A stretch of 64,000 nt of DNA from Clostridia bacterium (lineage in GTDB: Bacteria > Bacillota > Clostridia > Christensenellales > Christensenellaceae), in NCBI GenBank assembly GCA_017439085.1, contig JAFRTU010000016.1, forward strand, positions 22,059 to 86,058, given 5' to 3'. The notes below the pieces were generated by a model that did not search any database, had not been told where the DNA came from, and saw only the letters and a program-made list of their open reading frames with translations. How positions within the stretch are numbered: the stretch's first letter is position 1; every line of letters starts with the position of its first letter. The translations under genes and the position numbers were made by a program. This document shows positions 34,473 to 46,158 of this stretch, in pieces.

Positions 34473-36206
34473 ATGTCTCTTGACGGTCTTACCCTTAACA
34501 GCATAATAAGCGAGCTTCAGGGTCTCATCGAAGCCAGGATCGAGAAGATATACCAGCCTGCTGTGGATGAGCTCCTCTTCATGCTGCATACGAAAGACGG
34601 ACGTCAGAGGCTCGTCATATCTGCTTCAGCCTCTGATGCCAGGATCCACATCACGTCCCATCCGGGAACGAATCCTGAGAAGGCTCCCAATTTCTGCATG
34701 CTCCTGAGAAAATATCTTGGATCAGGAAAGATACAGTATATAAGACAGGACGGACTGGACAGAGTAGTGAGGATGGGGATCTCATCAAAGGATGAGCTAG
34801 GTATACTCCGCACCTTTGAACTCGTCACCGAGATCATGGGACGGTACAGCAACATCATACTCATAAATGAGGAAGGTGTGGTCATTGACAGCATCAAGCA
34901 TGTCTCCCTTGACACTTCCAGCAGGCGCCAGGTGCTTCCGGGCATAAGATATTCCTCTCCTCCTACGGAGAAGGCGGATCCTCTCGACTCGGATGAAGAG
35001 GAACTTGGAAAGCTCCTTGCCGGAGCACGCCTTCCAAAAGACCTCTACCGTATTCTCGACGGTCTTTCCCCTCAGACCTCTGAGGAACTGACATACAGGA
35101 TATTCGGTGCCGAAAGCGCAGACATAGATGAGAACAACTGCGTTATGTTTGCTGTCGCTCTCAGAAAGGAGCTCTTACAGATGCTTTCCAACAGAGAGCC
35201 GTGCATACAGTCCGATCAGGACGGAAAGCCTGTGTTCTATTCCATAGTCCCGTATCATCAGTATCCTGAAAAGACAAGGTCATACCTCACGTCTTCCAAT
35301 TCCATGCTTGACGAGTTCTACTACAGGAGGACGGCCATGGAGGAGTTCAGGAAGGAAAAGAGCGCTCTTGACAAGATACTGCGGAAGAATACGGCAAAGC
35401 TGGAAAAGCGTATCTCCATATACATGGAATCAATGAACGGGGAAGACAGGATAAAGGATAACCTTCTCATGGGCGAGCTCCTCTCCGCTAATCTCTACAG
35501 GATAAAGAGAGGCGCATCATATGCGGATGTGACCGACTACTATACCGGCGAGGAGAAGAGGATCCCCCTCGATCCCGCGGTCTCCCCTTCCCAGAACGTC
35601 AACAGATTTTTCCGGAAGGCTCAGAAGCTCAAGAATGCCATGAAGATCTCCAGGGAATACTATGAGAAGGAGAAGCCGGAACTCGACTATCTCTATTCCC
35701 TCTCATATGACCTCGACAGATCCGAGGACATGGAAGACCTGTCCGAGATCAGGAACGAGCTCATAAGATACGGGTATATAGAGACAAGGAAAAAGGAAAA
35801 ACAAAAGAACATCGATCCCCTCTCTAGGCCTCTCGTTTTCAGGACCACTGACGGCATGAGGATAATGGCAGGCAGGAACAGCCGTCAGAATGACTCTCTC
35901 ACCATGAGAGTCGCAGAAGATGAAGACGTCTGGTTCCACGTCAAGAGTTCCCAGGGCTCCCACGTCATACTGTTTACCGGAGGAAATGCCCCGTCCGAAA
36001 GGGACATATTCGAGGCAGCGGTGATAGCCGCAACGAATTCCGGTTCAAAGAACTCCTCTAAAGTAGAGATCGACTATACTGAAAGAAAGAATGTCTGGAA
36101 GGCGAACGGTGCCAAGCCGGGAATGGTGCTGTACAGAAAGTACCACACCATCATAGTGGACCCGGATACCGCTCTCTGTGACAGATTAAGATATACTGAG
36201 ATATGA
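34473..36206 (+). CDS. rqcH: Rqc2/RqcH-type NFACT protein
   Basis: A 577-residue NFACT-family protein of ribosome-associated quality control; RqcH recruits tRNA-Ala to stalled large subunits to add alanine tails. The N-terminal NFACT-N domain starts [16 protein letters not shown], a coiled-coil segment lies around 285-420, and the C-terminal NFACT-R domain has [34 protein letters not shown] and a late [17 protein letters not shown]. Older annotations call this family fibronectin-binding protein A. Its stop overlaps the uvrB start (ATGA). Confidence 0.92.
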   Translation: MSLDGLTLNSIISELQGLIEARIEKIYQPAVDELLFMLHTKDGRQRLVISASASDARIHITSHPGTNPEKAPNFCMLLRKYLGSGKIQYIRQDGLDRVVRMGISSKDELGILRTFELVTEIMGRYSNIILINEEGVVIDSIKHVSLDTSSRRQVLPGIRYSSPPTEKADPLDSDEEELGKLLAGARLPKDLYRILDGLSPQTSEELTYRIFGAESADIDENNCVMFAVALRKELLQMLSNREPCIQSDQDGKPVFYSIVPYHQYPEKTRSYLTSSNSMLDEFYYRRTAMEEFRKEKSALDKILRKNTAKLEKRISIYMESMNGEDRIKDNLLMGELLSANLYRIKRGASYADVTDYYTGEEKRIPLDPAVSPSQNVNRFFRKAQKLKNAMKISREYYEKEKPELDYLYSLSYDLDRSEDMEDLSEIRNELIRYGYIETRKKEKQKNIDPLSRPLVFRTTDGMRIMAGRNSRQNDSLTMRVAEDEDVWFHVKSSQGSHVILFTGGNAPSERDIFEAAVIAATNSGSKNSSKVEIDYTERKNVWKANGAKPGMVLYRKYHTIIVDPDTALCDRLRYTEI

Positions 36207-38173
36207 AAGACAGATTCGTACTGAGTTCACAATATGCTCCTGCAGGCGATCAGCCCCAGGCAATAGAAAAGCTTGCAAAGGGCATCATAGACGGCAAGAA
36301 GAGCCAGGTGCTCCTCGGTGTCACGGGTTCCGGAAAGACCTTCACCATGGCGAACATCATAGAGAAGGTCCAGAAGCCTACCCTAATACTTGCCCATAAC
36401 AAGACCCTCGCGGCTCAGCTGTGCAGCGAGTTCAAGGAGTACTTCCCTGACAATGCGGTGGAGTTCTTCGTCTCCTACTATGACTACTATCAGCCCGAGG
36501 CATATATAGAGAAGAGAGACCTGTATATAGAAAAGGATTCATCCATGAACGAGGAGATCGACAGGATGAGACACTCGGCTACTTCAGCTCTTCTCGAAAG
36601 AAGGGATGTCATAGTCGTTGCAAGTGTTTCCTGCATCTACGGCATCGGTGCTCCCGAGGACTATAAGGAAGCCGTCGTCACCCTGAGAAAGGGCCAGGAG
36701 ATCGACATGAACGAGCTCATGGACAGGCTCATATCCATAAACTTCAAGAGGAACGACATAGAGTTCAACAGAGGCTGCTTCAGAGTCAGAGGCGATACCC
36801 TTGAGGTGTTCCCCATGAGCGGGCAGTCGAAGGCCCTCAGGATAGAGTTCTTCGGGGACGAGATCGACAGGATACTGGAGACCGATGCTCTCACCGGAAA
36901 GCCGATACAGATAGTAGACTACGTGATGATCTTCCCCGCCACCCACTACGCCATAGGTCATGAGAAGATCCTCTCAAAGCTCCCGGAAATAAGGGAGGAC
37001 ATGGTGAAGCAGGCAGAATACTTCCGTGAGAACGGAAAGCTCCTCGAGGCTGAAAGGATACTTCAGAGGACCACATACGACATAGAGATGCTCCAGGAGA
37101 TCGGCTCCTGCCCGGGCATAGAGAACTATTCGAGATATTTTGACGGAAGGAAGCCGGGCGAACCGCCCTACACTCTCATGGACTTCTTCCCGGATGACTA
37201 CCTGCTCATCGTCGATGAGTCACACGTGACCCTCCCCCAGGTGAGAGGTATGTACAACGGAGACCATTCGAGAAAAGAGATGCTGATCAAGTACGGTTTC
37301 CGCCTTCCTGCAGCTGCGGACAACAGGCCTCTCAAGTTCGATGAGTTCAATGAGAGGATAAATCAGGCGATCTATTGTTCGGCTACCCCTGCTCCTTATG
37401 AGAGAGAGCTGTCAGAGGGCAACATAGTGGAACAGATAGTAAGACCTACAGGTCTCGTGGATCCTGAGGTGATCATCCGTCCTGTAACGAACCAGCTTGA
37501 CGATCTTCTGGGTGAGATAAAGGAAGTCACCGCCAAGGGCTTCAGGGTACTCGTTACCACTCTTACGAAAAAACTGGCCGAGAGGCTCACCGACTATCTC
37601 GGAGAGATGGGGATCAACGTGAGATACATGCACTCCGACATAGATACCATCGAGAGGATAGACATAATAAGAGGACTGAGGCTCGGCGAATTCGATGTGC
37701 TCGTGGGCATCAACCTCTTAAGGGAGGGCCTCGATATCCCTGAAGTGGCTCTCGTAGCCATACTGGACGCCGACAAGGAAGGCTTCCTCAGAAATGAGAC
37801 TTCCCTCATACAGACCATAGGAAGGGCTGCAAGGAACGCTGAAGGAAGAGTCATACTGTATGCCGATGTCATGACCGATTCCATAAAGAAGGCGGTCGGA
37901 GAGACCAACAGGAGACGGAAGCTCCAGCAGGAATTCAATGAAGTTCATGGAATAACACCAAAGACCATCATAAAGGCAGTCGCTGACAACATGAACCTCG
38001 CCCACGACGCTGCCGAGGCGGAGGCAGAGAAGATAATAGGCGCTTCTTCCGACGTAAACGAGAAGCGCATCCAGATACTCGAACAGCAGATGAAGGAGGC
38101 TGCGGCAGCTCTTGAATTCGAGATTGCGGCCATACTTCGTGATAAGATAAAGGAACTCAAGAAACAGAAATAA
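36203..38173 (+). CDS. uvrB: Excinuclease ABC subunit B
   Basis: Damage-verifying helicase-like subunit of nucleotide excision repair. The 656 residues hold Walker [14 protein letters not shown] near 38-50, the beta-hairpin [12 protein letters not shown] near 92-103, the DESHVTLPQ motif and the helicase motif [14 protein letters not shown]; the UvrC-binding UVR motif is at the end ([20 protein letters not shown]). It starts within the rqcH stop codon and is followed 12 bp later by uvrA. Confidence 0.98.
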   Translation: MKDRFVLSSQYAPAGDQPQAIEKLAKGIIDGKKSQVLLGVTGSGKTFTMANIIEKVQKPTLILAHNKTLAAQLCSEFKEYFPDNAVEFFVSYYDYYQPEAYIEKRDLYIEKDSSMNEEIDRMRHSATSALLERRDVIVVASVSCIYGIGAPEDYKEAVVTLRKGQEIDMNELMDRLISINFKRNDIEFNRGCFRVRGDTLEVFPMSGQSKALRIEFFGDEIDRILETDALTGKPIQIVDYVMIFPATHYAIGHEKILSKLPEIREDMVKQAEYFRENGKLLEAERILQRTTYDIEMLQEIGSCPGIENYSRYFDGRKPGEPPYTLMDFFPDDYLLIVDESHVTLPQVRGMYNGDHSRKEMLIKYGFRLPAAADNRPLKFDEFNERINQAIYCSATPAPYERELSEGNIVEQIVRPTGLVDPEVIIRPVTNQLDDLLGEIKEVTAKGFRVLVTTLTKKLAERLTDYLGEMGINVRYMHSDIDTIERIDIIRGLRLGEFDVLVGINLLREGLDIPEVALVAILDADKEGFLRNETSLIQTIGRAARNAEGRVILYADVMTDSIKKAVGETNRRRKLQQEFNEVHGITPKTIIKAVADNMNLAHDAAEAEAEKIIGASSDVNEKRIQILEQQMKEAAAALEFEIAAILRDKIKELKKQK

Positions 38174-38185
38174 CGGAGAAGAACA

Positions 38186-41023
38186 TTGGAAGATTTTTTG
38201 AAGATAAGAGGAGCAAGAGAACATAATCTCAAGAGCATAAACCTCGACATCCCGAGGAACAAGCTCGTGGTATTCACGGGGCTGTCAGGCAGCGGGAAGT
38301 CTTCCCTCGCTTTTGATACCATATATGCCGAAGGACAGAGGCGTTATGTGGAATCCCTCTCCTCATATGCGAGGATGTTCCTCGGACAGATGGAGAAGCC
38401 CAACATGGATTCGATAGAAGGGCTCTCCCCTGCCATATCCATAGACCAGAAGACCACGAGCAGGAACCCGAGGTCCACGGTAGGTACCGTCACTGAAGTG
38501 CAGGACTACTTCAGGATACTTTATGCCAACGCAGGCATCCCTCACTGTCCGAAATGCGGAAGACCGATCGAGAAACAGTCCGTGGACCAGATGCTTTCCA
38601 CCATACTCTCTCAGGGAGAGGGTGACAGGATAATACTCTACTCCCCTGTCATAAGGGCAAAGAAGGGCGAGCACAAGAAGGTGTTCGAACAGCTCCAGAA
38701 GAGCGGTTACTCTAGAGTGAGAGTCGACGGAGTCCAGCACATGCTGGATGAGGAGATCGAGCTTGAGAAGAACAACAAGCATACCATAGATGCCGTGATA
38801 GACAGGCTGCGCATCAGAAACGACATAGAGAGAAGGCTCTCCGATTCCCTTGAGACGGCACTCAAGCTCTCTGGAGGACTTGCCATAGTCCAGAATACGG
38901 ATACGGGAGAGGAGTATCTCTTCAATGAGTATTATTCATGCCCCGAGTGCGGTATCAGTATAGAGGAGCTTTCTCCAAGGATGTTCTCCTTCAACTCCCC
39001 CTTCGGCGCATGTCCCGAATGCACGGGCCTCGGAATGCTTCTTAAGATAGATGAGAGTTCCCTCATATCCAACAGGGACCTCTCCATTGAAGAAGGAGCC
39101 GTCAAGTACTCAGGATGGAACATATCAGGCCTGTATAAGTGGGACTATCACAGGGTAAGATCCACTGCTGAGCATTACGGCTTCTCTGTAAAGACTCCGT
39201 GGAAGGATCTCAGGGAAGAGGACAGACGCCACATACTATACGGCAGCGAAGGTGAAGTCATCACCATGTCATATACACACGGAGATGAGACCGAAACATA
39301 TAAAAAGGAATTCGAAGGCATCATACCGATGCTGGAGAGACGATTCAGGGAAACCGATTCCGAGGGAGTGAAGGCTGAGATACAGAGATACATGTATGAG
39401 TGTCCGTGTCCATCCTGCAAGGGAAAGAGATACAGACCCGAGACCCTTGCCGTCACTATCAATGACAAGAACATCGCTGAGCTCTCAGATATGAGTATAG
39501 TGGACTGCAAGGACTTCCTGAACAATCTTACTCTAAACACCAAGCAGAGAGCCGTTGCCGACAGGATCCTCAAGGAACTGAATGCAAGACTCGACTTCAT
39601 GATAAACGTCGGACTCGGATACCTCACCCTCTCAAGATCCGCGGTATCTCTTTCAGGAGGAGAAGCTCAGAGGATAAGGCTTGCGACCCAGATAGGATCC
39701 GGACTCGTGGGAGTCCTGTACATACTGGACGAACCGAGCATAGGACTCCATCAGAGGGACAATCAGAGACTTCTCGATTCCCTCAAGGGACTGAGAGATC
39801 TTGGAAATACCCTTATAGTAGTGGAACATGACGAGGATACTATTCGCCAGGCCGATTATGTCGTCGACATCGGTCCAAGAGCCGGAGAACACGGCGGAGA
39901 GGTCGTTGCTGCAGGAACTCCGGAAGAGATAATGGCATGTGAGGATTCCATCACCGGAGATTATCTCTCGGGAAGAAAGACCATTCCCGTCCCCAGAAAG
40001 AGACGCCCCATAGAGAAGGGATACATAGAGATAAAGGGAGCACAGGAGAACAACCTCAAGAAGATCAACGTTAAGTTCCCTGTCGGAGTCATAACCGCAG
40101 TAACCGGTGTGTCCGGGAGCGGAAAATCCACTCTCGTAAATGAGATACTGTATAAGGCCAGTGCCAGGATCCTGAATGACAGCAAGGAAAGACCCGGCAA
40201 ATACAGGGAGATCAACGGTCTCGAGAAGATAGACAAGGTCATAAACATCGACCAGTCCCCCATCGGAAGGACTCCGAGATCCAACCCGGCCACATACACA
40301 GGAGTATTCGACTTCATAAGAGATCTGTTCGCAATGTCCCCGGATGCCAAGTCAAGAGGATATGAAAAATCCAGATTCTCCTTCAATGTCAAGGGCGGAA
40401 GATGTGAGGCCTGCAAAGGTGACGGGATCATAAAGATAGGCATGAGCTTCCTCCCCGACGTATACGTGCCCTGTGAAGTCTGCAAGGGAAAGAGATATAC
40501 GAGAGAGACTCTTGAAGTCAAGTATAAGGGAAAGAACATCTATGAGGTCCTCGACATGACTGTCGAAGAGGCATACGACTTCTTCAAAAGCATTCCGAGG
40601 ATCGAACCCATCCTGAAGATATTAAAGGACGTCGGTCTCACATATATCAAGCTGGGCCAGCCTTCCACCACTCTTTCAGGCGGTGAGGCCCAGAGGATAA
40701 AGCTTGCCACGTATCTCTCTAAGAGACAGACCGGAAACACGCTGTTCATACTGGACGAGCCTACCACGGGACTTCACAGCCATGACGTTAAGAAGCTGAT
40801 CGCGATACTGGACAGACTGGCTGATTTCGGCAACACCATAATAGTGATCGAGCATAACCTCGACATCATAAAGTGCGCAGACTATATCGTCGACCTCGGA
40901 CCCGAGGGCGGAGATGCAGGAGGAAAAGTAATAGCCAAGGGTACTCCCGAGGAGGTCGCAAAGACTGAAGGAAGTGCCACGGGCGTATTCCTGAAAAGGA
41001 TATTCGATAAGGAGAAGAAATGA
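38186..41023 (+). CDS. uvrA: Excinuclease ABC subunit A
   Basis: DNA damage sensor ATPase, 945 residues. Two ABC ATPase domains ([13 protein letters not shown] near 32-44; [13 protein letters not shown] near 640-652), signature [16 protein letters not shown] and [16 protein letters not shown], and zinc modules [17 protein letters not shown] and [18 protein letters not shown] are all seen. The start is a TTG codon, with GGAG nine bases upstream; the first residues [18 protein letters not shown] match the family. The end overlaps the following lipoprotein gene by four bases. Confidence 0.97.
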   Translation: MEDFLKIRGAREHNLKSINLDIPRNKLVVFTGLSGSGKSSLAFDTIYAEGQRRYVESLSSYARMFLGQMEKPNMDSIEGLSPAISIDQKTTSRNPRSTVGTVTEVQDYFRILYANAGIPHCPKCGRPIEKQSVDQMLSTILSQGEGDRIILYSPVIRAKKGEHKKVFEQLQKSGYSRVRVDGVQHMLDEEIELEKNNKHTIDAVIDRLRIRNDIERRLSDSLETALKLSGGLAIVQNTDTGEEYLFNEYYSCPECGISIEELSPRMFSFNSPFGACPECTGLGMLLKIDESSLISNRDLSIEEGAVKYSGWNISGLYKWDYHRVRSTAEHYGFSVKTPWKDLREEDRRHILYGSEGEVITMSYTHGDETETYKKEFEGIIPMLERRFRETDSEGVKAEIQRYMYECPCPSCKGKRYRPETLAVTINDKNIAELSDMSIVDCKDFLNNLTLNTKQRAVADRILKELNARLDFMINVGLGYLTLSRSAVSLSGGEAQRIRLATQIGSGLVGVLYILDEPSIGLHQRDNQRLLDSLKGLRDLGNTLIVVEHDEDTIRQADYVVDIGPRAGEHGGEVVAAGTPEEIMACEDSITGDYLSGRKTIPVPRKRRPIEKGYIEIKGAQENNLKKINVKFPVGVITAVTGVSGSGKSTLVNEILYKASARILNDSKERPGKYREINGLEKIDKVINIDQSPIGRTPRSNPATYTGVFDFIRDLFAMSPDAKSRGYEKSRFSFNVKGGRCEACKGDGIIKIGMSFLPDVYVPCEVCKGKRYTRETLEVKYKGKNIYEVLDMTVEEAYDFFKSIPRIEPILKILKDVGLTYIKLGQPSTTLSGGEAQRIKLATYLSKRQTGNTLFILDEPTTGLHSHDVKKLIAILDRLADFGNTIIVIEHNLDIIKCADYIVDLGPEGGDAGGKVIAKGTPEEVAKTEGSATGVFLKRIFDKEKK

Positions 41024-41649
41024 AAAGGTTTCTGATCATCATGCTAAGCATAATGCTGCTCATGTGCGTGAGCTCATGTTCAAGCAAGAGCAGGATAGAT
41101 AAGCTCGATGACAACGATCCCCTGCTCACGGCAGACGGAAAGGTGCTCATGACGGCCGGAGAATTCAGGCATCTCATGACCGAACAGGAACTCTCCAAGG
41201 AATTTCTCGGCACCGAGACCAAAAAGGAAAAGGATCTGTTCATTTATCAGGCAGAGCTTGCTCTTCTCTCCTATTTTGCTGAACAAAATGGCATAGAATA
41301 CGACAAAAGCCTTCTGGAAGAGGAATATGACGCCCATCTCTATGAGATACAGGATGAAACTGCTTATCCGGGACAGCTGGCATTCTACACCGCACTGAAA
41401 AAAGAGTTCCGGATGACCGCCTCCGAGATGAAGGAGTGGTCTGTTTCCCAGTCATACAAGGATTACAACATGAAACAGCTGATAGCAGACATAGCAGAGA
41501 TATACGGCAATATTACTGATGGAAGCATAATGAAGGAATACATACAGAGTAATCTCCTCTTTATGACGGAAGAGGCAGATCTCACCATCGGCTATCCAGG
41601 TGTTGCTTCCACCGATTTTACCTATAACGAGATACTGGAGATGAACTGA
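41020..41649 (+). CDS. Predicted lipoprotein, SurA-N-like
   Basis: A 209-residue secreted protein with a lipoprotein signal: MKR, hydrophobic core (residues 4-17) and lipobox VSSC with Cys20. The mature part is helical and charged, with [20 protein letters not shown] followed by long amphipathic helices and [20 protein letters not shown]. This resembles the N-terminal chaperone part of SurA/PrsA proteins; no PPIase domain is present. The function is unknown. It overlaps uvrA (ATGA) and is followed two bases later by a HAD phosphatase. Confidence 0.7.
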   Translation: MKRFLIIMLSIMLLMCVSSCSSKSRIDKLDDNDPLLTADGKVLMTAGEFRHLMTEQELSKEFLGTETKKEKDLFIYQAELALLSYFAEQNGIEYDKSLLEEEYDAHLYEIQDETAYPGQLAFYTALKKEFRMTASEMKEWSVSQSYKDYNMKQLIADIAEIYGNITDGSIMKEYIQSNLLFMTEEADLTIGYPGVASTDFTYNEILEMN

Positions 41650-41650
41650 A

Positions 41651-42457
41651 ATGACAAAACTTAAGGAACTGGAATGTTTCGTCTTCGATATGGACGGAAC
41701 GGTGTATCTTGGGGAAGAGGTCATACCTGGAGCTATCGAGCTTCTGGATGAGATAGAGCGTCAGGGAAAGCGCTTCTTTTTCTTCACCAACAATTCCTCC
41801 AAATCTCCCATGAGCTATGTGGAAAAGCTCATTCGTCTCGGATTCCATGACATCGGAAGGGACAAGATCCTCACTTCCGGAGATGTGATGATAGATTTTC
41901 TTAAGAAGCTCTACCCTGCTCCGAAGATCTACCTCTCAGGCACTCCCTCACTGATGGAACAGTTCGAGGCTTCAGGCATCATACTGGTTCCTGAAGGCGA
42001 ATACGATGTAGATGCATGTGTGCTCGGTTTCGATACTACCTTTGATTTCAAAAAGGCGGACAACATCTGTAAGCTTGTTACAAAGGGCATCCCCTTCTAC
42101 GCAACAAATATCGACAGAGTTTGCCCCCTTGAAGGAGGAGCGTTCATACCCGACTGCGGAAGCATGTCCAAGATGATCGAACATGCAACGGGAAAGGGTC
42201 CGAAATTTGTCGGCAAGCCCTTCAAGGAGACCATTGACTATGTCCTCTCATATACAGGACTGTCAAGGGATAAGGTCTGCATAGTCGGTGACCGCCTCTA
42301 TACCGACATAGCTACCGGAAACAACGGAGGCATCACGTCTATAGGAGTCTTGAGCGGAGAGATGACCCTTGAAGATATAGAATCTCAGGATGAGATACAT
42401 GTGGATATACTGTATGACAGCGTTATGGATATGCTGGAGGAGCTCAGGAATGAATAA
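41651..42457 (+). CDS. HAD-IIA phosphatase (NagD / p-nitrophenylphosphatase type)
   Basis: A 268-residue HAD hydrolase. Motif I DMDGTVYLGEEVIPGA (nucleophile Asp near residue 12), motif II FFFTNNSSKSP near 45-55, a C2A cap domain, then motif III/IV KPFKETIDYVL and VGDRLYTDIATGNNGG. Likely substrates are small phosphorylated metabolites such as sugar or nucleotide phosphates; some relatives act on phosphoglycolate. Its last bases overlap the tadA start. Confidence 0.92.
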   Translation: MTKLKELECFVFDMDGTVYLGEEVIPGAIELLDEIERQGKRFFFFTNNSSKSPMSYVEKLIRLGFHDIGRDKILTSGDVMIDFLKKLYPAPKIYLSGTPSLMEQFEASGIILVPEGEYDVDACVLGFDTTFDFKKADNICKLVTKGIPFYATNIDRVCPLEGGAFIPDCGSMSKMIEHATGKGPKFVGKPFKETIDYVLSYTGLSRDKVCIVGDRLYTDIATGNNGGITSIGVLSGEMTLEDIESQDEIHVDILYDSVMDMLEELRNE

Positions 42458-42902
42458 GGATGACTCCTACTTCATGAAGAGAGCTCTGATGCAGGCCAGG
42501 ATCGCAATGAAGTACGATGAAGTTCCTGTAGGTGCAGTTATAGTAAAGGACGGAGTTGTCATCTCAAGAGCCTATAACAGAAGAGAAAGCTCAAAAGACC
42601 CTCTTGCTCATGCCGAGCTTCTGGCGATAAGGAGAGCCTCTAAAAGGCTCGGTTCATGGAGACTTTCAGGCTGTACTCTGTATGTTACCCTGGAGCCGTG
42701 TCCCATGTGTTCCGGAGCTATCATGAATGCCAGGATCCCAAGAGTCGTATACGGGGCATCGGATCCCAAAGCAGGGACCTACGGAAGCGTGTACGATCTC
42801 AATACCTATCCCGTAAACCATAAGCCGGAAGTCACGGGAGGGATCATGAGAGAAGAATGCTCCTCCATCCTCAGTGATTTCTTCAAAAAGAAAAGATCAT
42901 AA
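42450..42902 (+). CDS. tadA: tRNA-adenosine(34) deaminase
   Basis: Converts adenosine to inosine at the wobble position of tRNA-Arg(ACG). The 150-residue protein has the deaminase zinc motif HAE (His54, Glu56) in DPLAHAELLAIRRA and PCPMC (Cys84, Cys87) in LEPCPMCSGAIMNARI, followed by VVYGASDPKAGTYGS. ATG 42450 overlaps the HAD stop and has a GGAGG-rich upstream; an upstream in-frame Met has no support. A terminator follows. Confidence 0.95.
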   Translation: MNKDDSYFMKRALMQARIAMKYDEVPVGAVIVKDGVVISRAYNRRESSKDPLAHAELLAIRRASKRLGSWRLSGCTLYVTLEPCPMCSGAIMNARIPRVVYGASDPKAGTYGSVYDLNTYPVNHKPEVTGGIMREECSSILSDFFKKKRS

Positions 42903-42910
42903 AGCGTATG

Positions 42911-42937
42911 AAAAAAGACCCTGTGAAGGGTCTTTTT
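42911..42937. terminator. Bidirectional terminator after tadA
   Basis: AAAAAAGACCCT pairs with AGGGTCTTTTT around GTGA, between the convergent tadA and PHP phosphatase genes. Confidence 0.93.
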
Positions 42938-42952
42938 CATTTCTTTTCAGGA

Positions 42953-43768
42953 TCACAGTGGCAGTTCCTGCCATCCTTTCCGTGTTAGCATCAGCCTCGA
43001 AATGAAGCCTGCTTCAAGTGCGATCTCCCGCATCACATCAAATCCGAAAACTATGTTCTCACTGCTGTGGGCGTCGGATGACAGCACTATATGCGCTCCC
43101 CTGCTCCTTATCCGTTTCAGGAGAGGCAATGAAGGATAATATCTTCCCTTATATCCCCTTGCAGCCGCTCCGGAGTTGATCTCAAATATGCGGTCGGGAC
43201 CGGCCAGAGCGTCTATCGCTTCAAAAGCAGAGTCCAGATATCTTCTGTCTGATTCATCGAAGTACCTTGCTCCCTGATTGAATTTCGTTACAAGGTCAAG
43301 ATGAGCTATGATATCGGGTCTCCTTTTGAGCTGGGTCTCAGTAACGGTCCTGTAATAATCCTTCACCGCTTCATACGGATCGGCATATCTCTTGACCAGA
43401 AGCGAGAATTCGCGGTTGCTTCCGTCTACTGACAGATATTCTCCGTCATTAAGAAGATAATGCACGCCGCCAATGACATAGTCCGGGGATATGTCTGAAA
43501 GTTCCCTCTCATCCTGTCCTTCCACCTCGAGCCCAAGAAAGACTTCCATCCTTCCTCTGTATTCTTCTTTCAGAGCGTTTACTCTGTCCCTGTATATCTT
43601 CTCACCCTCCTCGGTCATGCTGTATTCCGAGCTGAAGAACGAGTATGCGTGACCGGAGAAGCCGATCGAAGTTAAGCCCTTTGCAAAAGCTGACCGGGCC
43701 ATGTCCTCTACTGTATCCTTCCCGTCACAAAAACAGGTATGCATATGATAATTGCAGATATAATCCAT
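42953..43768 (-). CDS. PHP-domain histidinol-phosphatase family protein
   Basis: A 271-residue PHP phosphoesterase. Metal ligands include YHMHTCFCDG (His8, His10, Asp15 region), GFSGHAY, the Glu in LGLEVEG, IGGVHYLL, IAHLDLV and LSSDAHSS. This fits HisK/HisJ histidinol phosphate phosphatase. No other histidine genes are near, so a different phosphate substrate cannot be ruled out. It is convergent with tadA. Confidence 0.85.
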   Translation of the reverse strand: MDYICNYHMHTCFCDGKDTVEDMARSAFAKGLTSIGFSGHAYSFFSSEYSMTEEGEKIYRDRVNALKEEYRGRMEVFLGLEVEGQDERELSDISPDYVIGGVHYLLNDGEYLSVDGSNREFSLLVKRYADPYEAVKDYYRTVTETQLKRRPDIIAHLDLVTKFNQGARYFDESDRRYLDSAFEAIDALAGPDRIFEINSGAAARGYKGRYYPSLPLLKRIRSRGAHIVLSSDAHSSENIVFGFDVMREIALEAGFISRLMLTRKGWQELPL

Positions 43769-43774
43769 ATTCAG

Positions 43775-43804
43775 AAAAAGGAGTTGCTCTCACAACTCCT
43801 TTCC
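43775..43804. terminator. Terminator after the EF-G-like gene
   Basis: AAAGGAGTTG pairs with CAACTCCTTT; on the minus strand it is followed by T5. It lies between the EF-G-like stop and the PHP gene start. Confidence 0.85.
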
Positions 43805-43821
43805 TTTCAGTTGACAGTTTA

Positions 43822-45900
43822 TTATTCTTCCTCGTCCTCGAACTTAGCCTGCTCGATGACCTTCTGAGCCATGGATGCCGGCAGTTCTTCATAGCGGACG
43901 AATTCGAGTGAGAATGAACCTCTGGCCTGAGTCATGCTCCTGAGGTCGGTAGCATACTTGACCATCTCGCTCATCGGAACTTCAGCCTCGATTATCTGGC
44001 CTTCCTCGCACGGATTCATTCCGAGTATCCTTCCTCTTCTCTTGTTCATGTCACCGATGATGTCGCCCATGTACTCATCGGGAACGGTGATCTCTGCCTT
44101 GCCTATAGGCTCGAGTATGACAGGATCAGCCTTAGCGCATGCAGCCTTGTAGGAAAGTCTTGCTGCGGACTTGAATGCAACTTCCTTTGAGTCGACCGGG
44201 TGATACTTTCCGTCGAACAACGTAGCCTTCAGCTTGACCATCGGGTATCCTGCAAGCACTCCGTGAACTATGCACTCTCTGAGTCCCTTCTCGACTGCAG
44301 GTATGAATTCCTTCGGAACGACACCGCCTACGATGGCGTTAACGAATTCGAAGTCCTCTTCGGAATTCCTGAGCGGTTCGAACCTGATGTTGACGACACC
44401 GAACTGTCCTGCACCGCCGGACTGCTTCTTGTGCTTTCCTTCTGCTTCTGCGGTCTTTCTGATGGTCTCTCTGTATGCGACCTTAGGATCGCTGAGCTGT
44501 GCCTCTACTCCGAACTTATTCTTGAGCTTCTGGCAAACGACCTCTATATGCATCTCGCCCATACCGTTGATGAGCATATCTCCTGTCTCGGCATTCTTTG
44601 TGATCGTGATCGTCGGATCTTCCTCTTCAAGCCTGTGAAGTCCGGAGAATACCTTGTCCTCTTCTCCCTGCTTCTTGGCAGTGACTGCAAGTGATATGCA
44701 CGGAGCTCCGAAGGCGATAGGATCGAATGTCAGTTTTTCGGACGGATCGGTGAGGGAATCACCTGTTCCGGTGAACTGAAGCTTGGAAAGAGCGAATATG
44801 TCTCCGGCATTGACCTGAGCGATATTCTCAAGGTTCTTGCCCTTCATTATGGAGATGTTTCCGAACTTCTCCGGCTTATCCTGATTTACGTTGTATAAAG
44901 GAGATCCTGCCTTTATGGAACCGCGGAGCACCTTTATGATGCTTATCTTTCCAACGAACTGGTCGGCAATGGTCTTCATGACCTGAGCTGCGAAAGGACC
45001 GTTGTCCTTTACGGAGACTTTGACATCTGCGCCTGCAGCATTCTTTGCATGAACGGGCTTTGATTCTATTGCGGAAGGCATTACCTGAATGAGAGCATCG
45101 AGAGTCTCCTTGATGCACTTGTCTTCAATTGCGGATGTGACGAATACCGGGAACATCTCTCTGTTGAGGACACATGCTCTGATTCCGTTTGAAAGCTCTT
45201 CCTCTGTGAGCTCTTCGCCCTCGAAATACTTCTCCATGAGAGCCTCATCGCTTGCAGCTGCATTCTCTATGAGGTTCATCCTGTATTCCTCTACCTCATC
45301 TGCATACTCAGCGGGGATCTCTACTTCCTTGATGTTCTTTCCGTCGAACTTGTACGCTTTGTTCTCAAAAACGCTGATGAATCCCGTGAACTTTCCGCCC
45401 TCGAGTATCGGCATATTGATAACGGTGACAGCACTTCCGAACTTGTTCTTGAATTCTTCTACTGTACTCTCAAACTTGGCATGTTCCTTGTCCATCTGGT
45501 TTACGATGAAAGCAACAGGCATATCAAGTTTCTTTGCGGATGCGAAAGCTTTCTCAGCGCCGACTTCAAGACCTGCAGCAGCACTGGATACGATCAAGAC
45601 ACTGTCGGCAAGAGCAAACGCCTGCGTAGCCTCGCCTACAAAGTCGAAATATCCTGGTGCGTCTATGAAATTAAACTTGGTGCCCTTCCATTCAATGGGA
45701 GCCAATCCTGCAGTAAGTGAGAATCCTCTTCTGATCTCTTCGGGATCGAAGTCTGTAGTGGTATTTCCGTCTTCCACTCTTCCCTTACGCTCTATGGAGT
45801 TGGTATTGAACAGAAAAGATTCTATTAACGTTGTTTTTCCATCTCCACCATGTCCAGCAACAGCAATGTTTCGAATTTTTGCAGCGTCATAAATCTTCAT
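43822..45900 (-). CDS. Elongation factor G-like GTPase (EF-G2 type)
   Basis: A 692-residue GTPase with the five-domain EF-G layout. The G1 loop is GHGGDGKT (16-23) instead of the AHIDAGKT of canonical EF-G, and the switch has FDPEEIRRGFSLTAGLAPI, typical of the EF-G2 subgroup. DAPGYFDF (G3) and NQMDKEHAKF (G4) follow. It stands alone, without rpsL, rpsG or tuf, which also argues for the paralogue. Such proteins bind ribosomes but their translocation role is uncertain. Own promoter and terminator. Confidence 0.88.
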   Translation of the reverse strand: MKIYDAAKIRNIAVAGHGGDGKTTLIESFLFNTNSIERKGRVEDGNTTTDFDPEEIRRGFSLTAGLAPIEWKGTKFNFIDAPGYFDFVGEATQAFALADSVLIVSSAAAGLEVGAEKAFASAKKLDMPVAFIVNQMDKEHAKFESTVEEFKNKFGSAVTVINMPILEGGKFTGFISVFENKAYKFDGKNIKEVEIPAEYADEVEEYRMNLIENAAASDEALMEKYFEGEELTEEELSNGIRACVLNREMFPVFVTSAIEDKCIKETLDALIQVMPSAIESKPVHAKNAAGADVKVSVKDNGPFAAQVMKTIADQFVGKISIIKVLRGSIKAGSPLYNVNQDKPEKFGNISIMKGKNLENIAQVNAGDIFALSKLQFTGTGDSLTDPSEKLTFDPIAFGAPCISLAVTAKKQGEEDKVFSGLHRLEEEDPTITITKNAETGDMLINGMGEMHIEVVCQKLKNKFGVEAQLSDPKVAYRETIRKTAEAEGKHKKQSGGAGQFGVVNIRFEPLRNSEEDFEFVNAIVGGVVPKEFIPAVEKGLRECIVHGVLAGYPMVKLKATLFDGKYHPVDSKEVAFKSAARLSYKAACAKADPVILEPIGKAEITVPDEYMGDIIGDMNKRRGRILGMNPCEEGQIIEAEVPMSEMVKYATDLRSMTQARGSFSLEFVRYEELPASMAQKVIEQAKFEDEEE

Positions 45901-45927
45901 AAACTTCCTCCTATGTATTGGGTATCG

Positions 45928-45956
45928 ATTATATAAAACGTATCTTGTTGATACAA
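45928..45956 (-). promoter_or_regulatory. Promoter of the EF-G-like gene with inverted repeat
   Basis: Minus strand TTGTAT (-35, 45951-45956), 17 bp, TATAAT (-10, 45928-45933). A GTATC-N5-GATAC inverted repeat (45940-45954) overlaps the -35 and spacer and could be an operator. Confidence 0.7.
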
Positions 45957-46098
45957 ATATAGGTCAGAACGGTCAGGGTGAACGCCCTAAAATCCTACCT
46001 TAATATATTAACAAATAATCCAGGGTAAAACAAAGGGTTTATTGCAGAATCTCGATGAATAAAAAAGTATTTCGAAAAAGAATGGAGAAGTTCTCTCC

Positions 46099-46127
46099 TT
46101 GACCATGTTTTTTCAACTTGCTATTAT
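46099..46127 (+). promoter_or_regulatory. Promoter of the sugar kinase-thrB operon
   Basis: TTGACC (-35, 46099-46104), 17 bp, TATTAT (-10, 46122-46127). A GGAGA/TCTCC inverted repeat lies directly upstream (46084-46098). Confidence 0.75.
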
Positions 46128-46158
46128 AAGAAATGTACCAAAAACGGAGGACTCGATC

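Noticed and set aside
43822..45900. Canonical elongation factor G (fusA)
   Set aside because: The G1 loop is GHGGDGKT rather than AHIDAGKT and the gene is not in the ribosomal str cluster.
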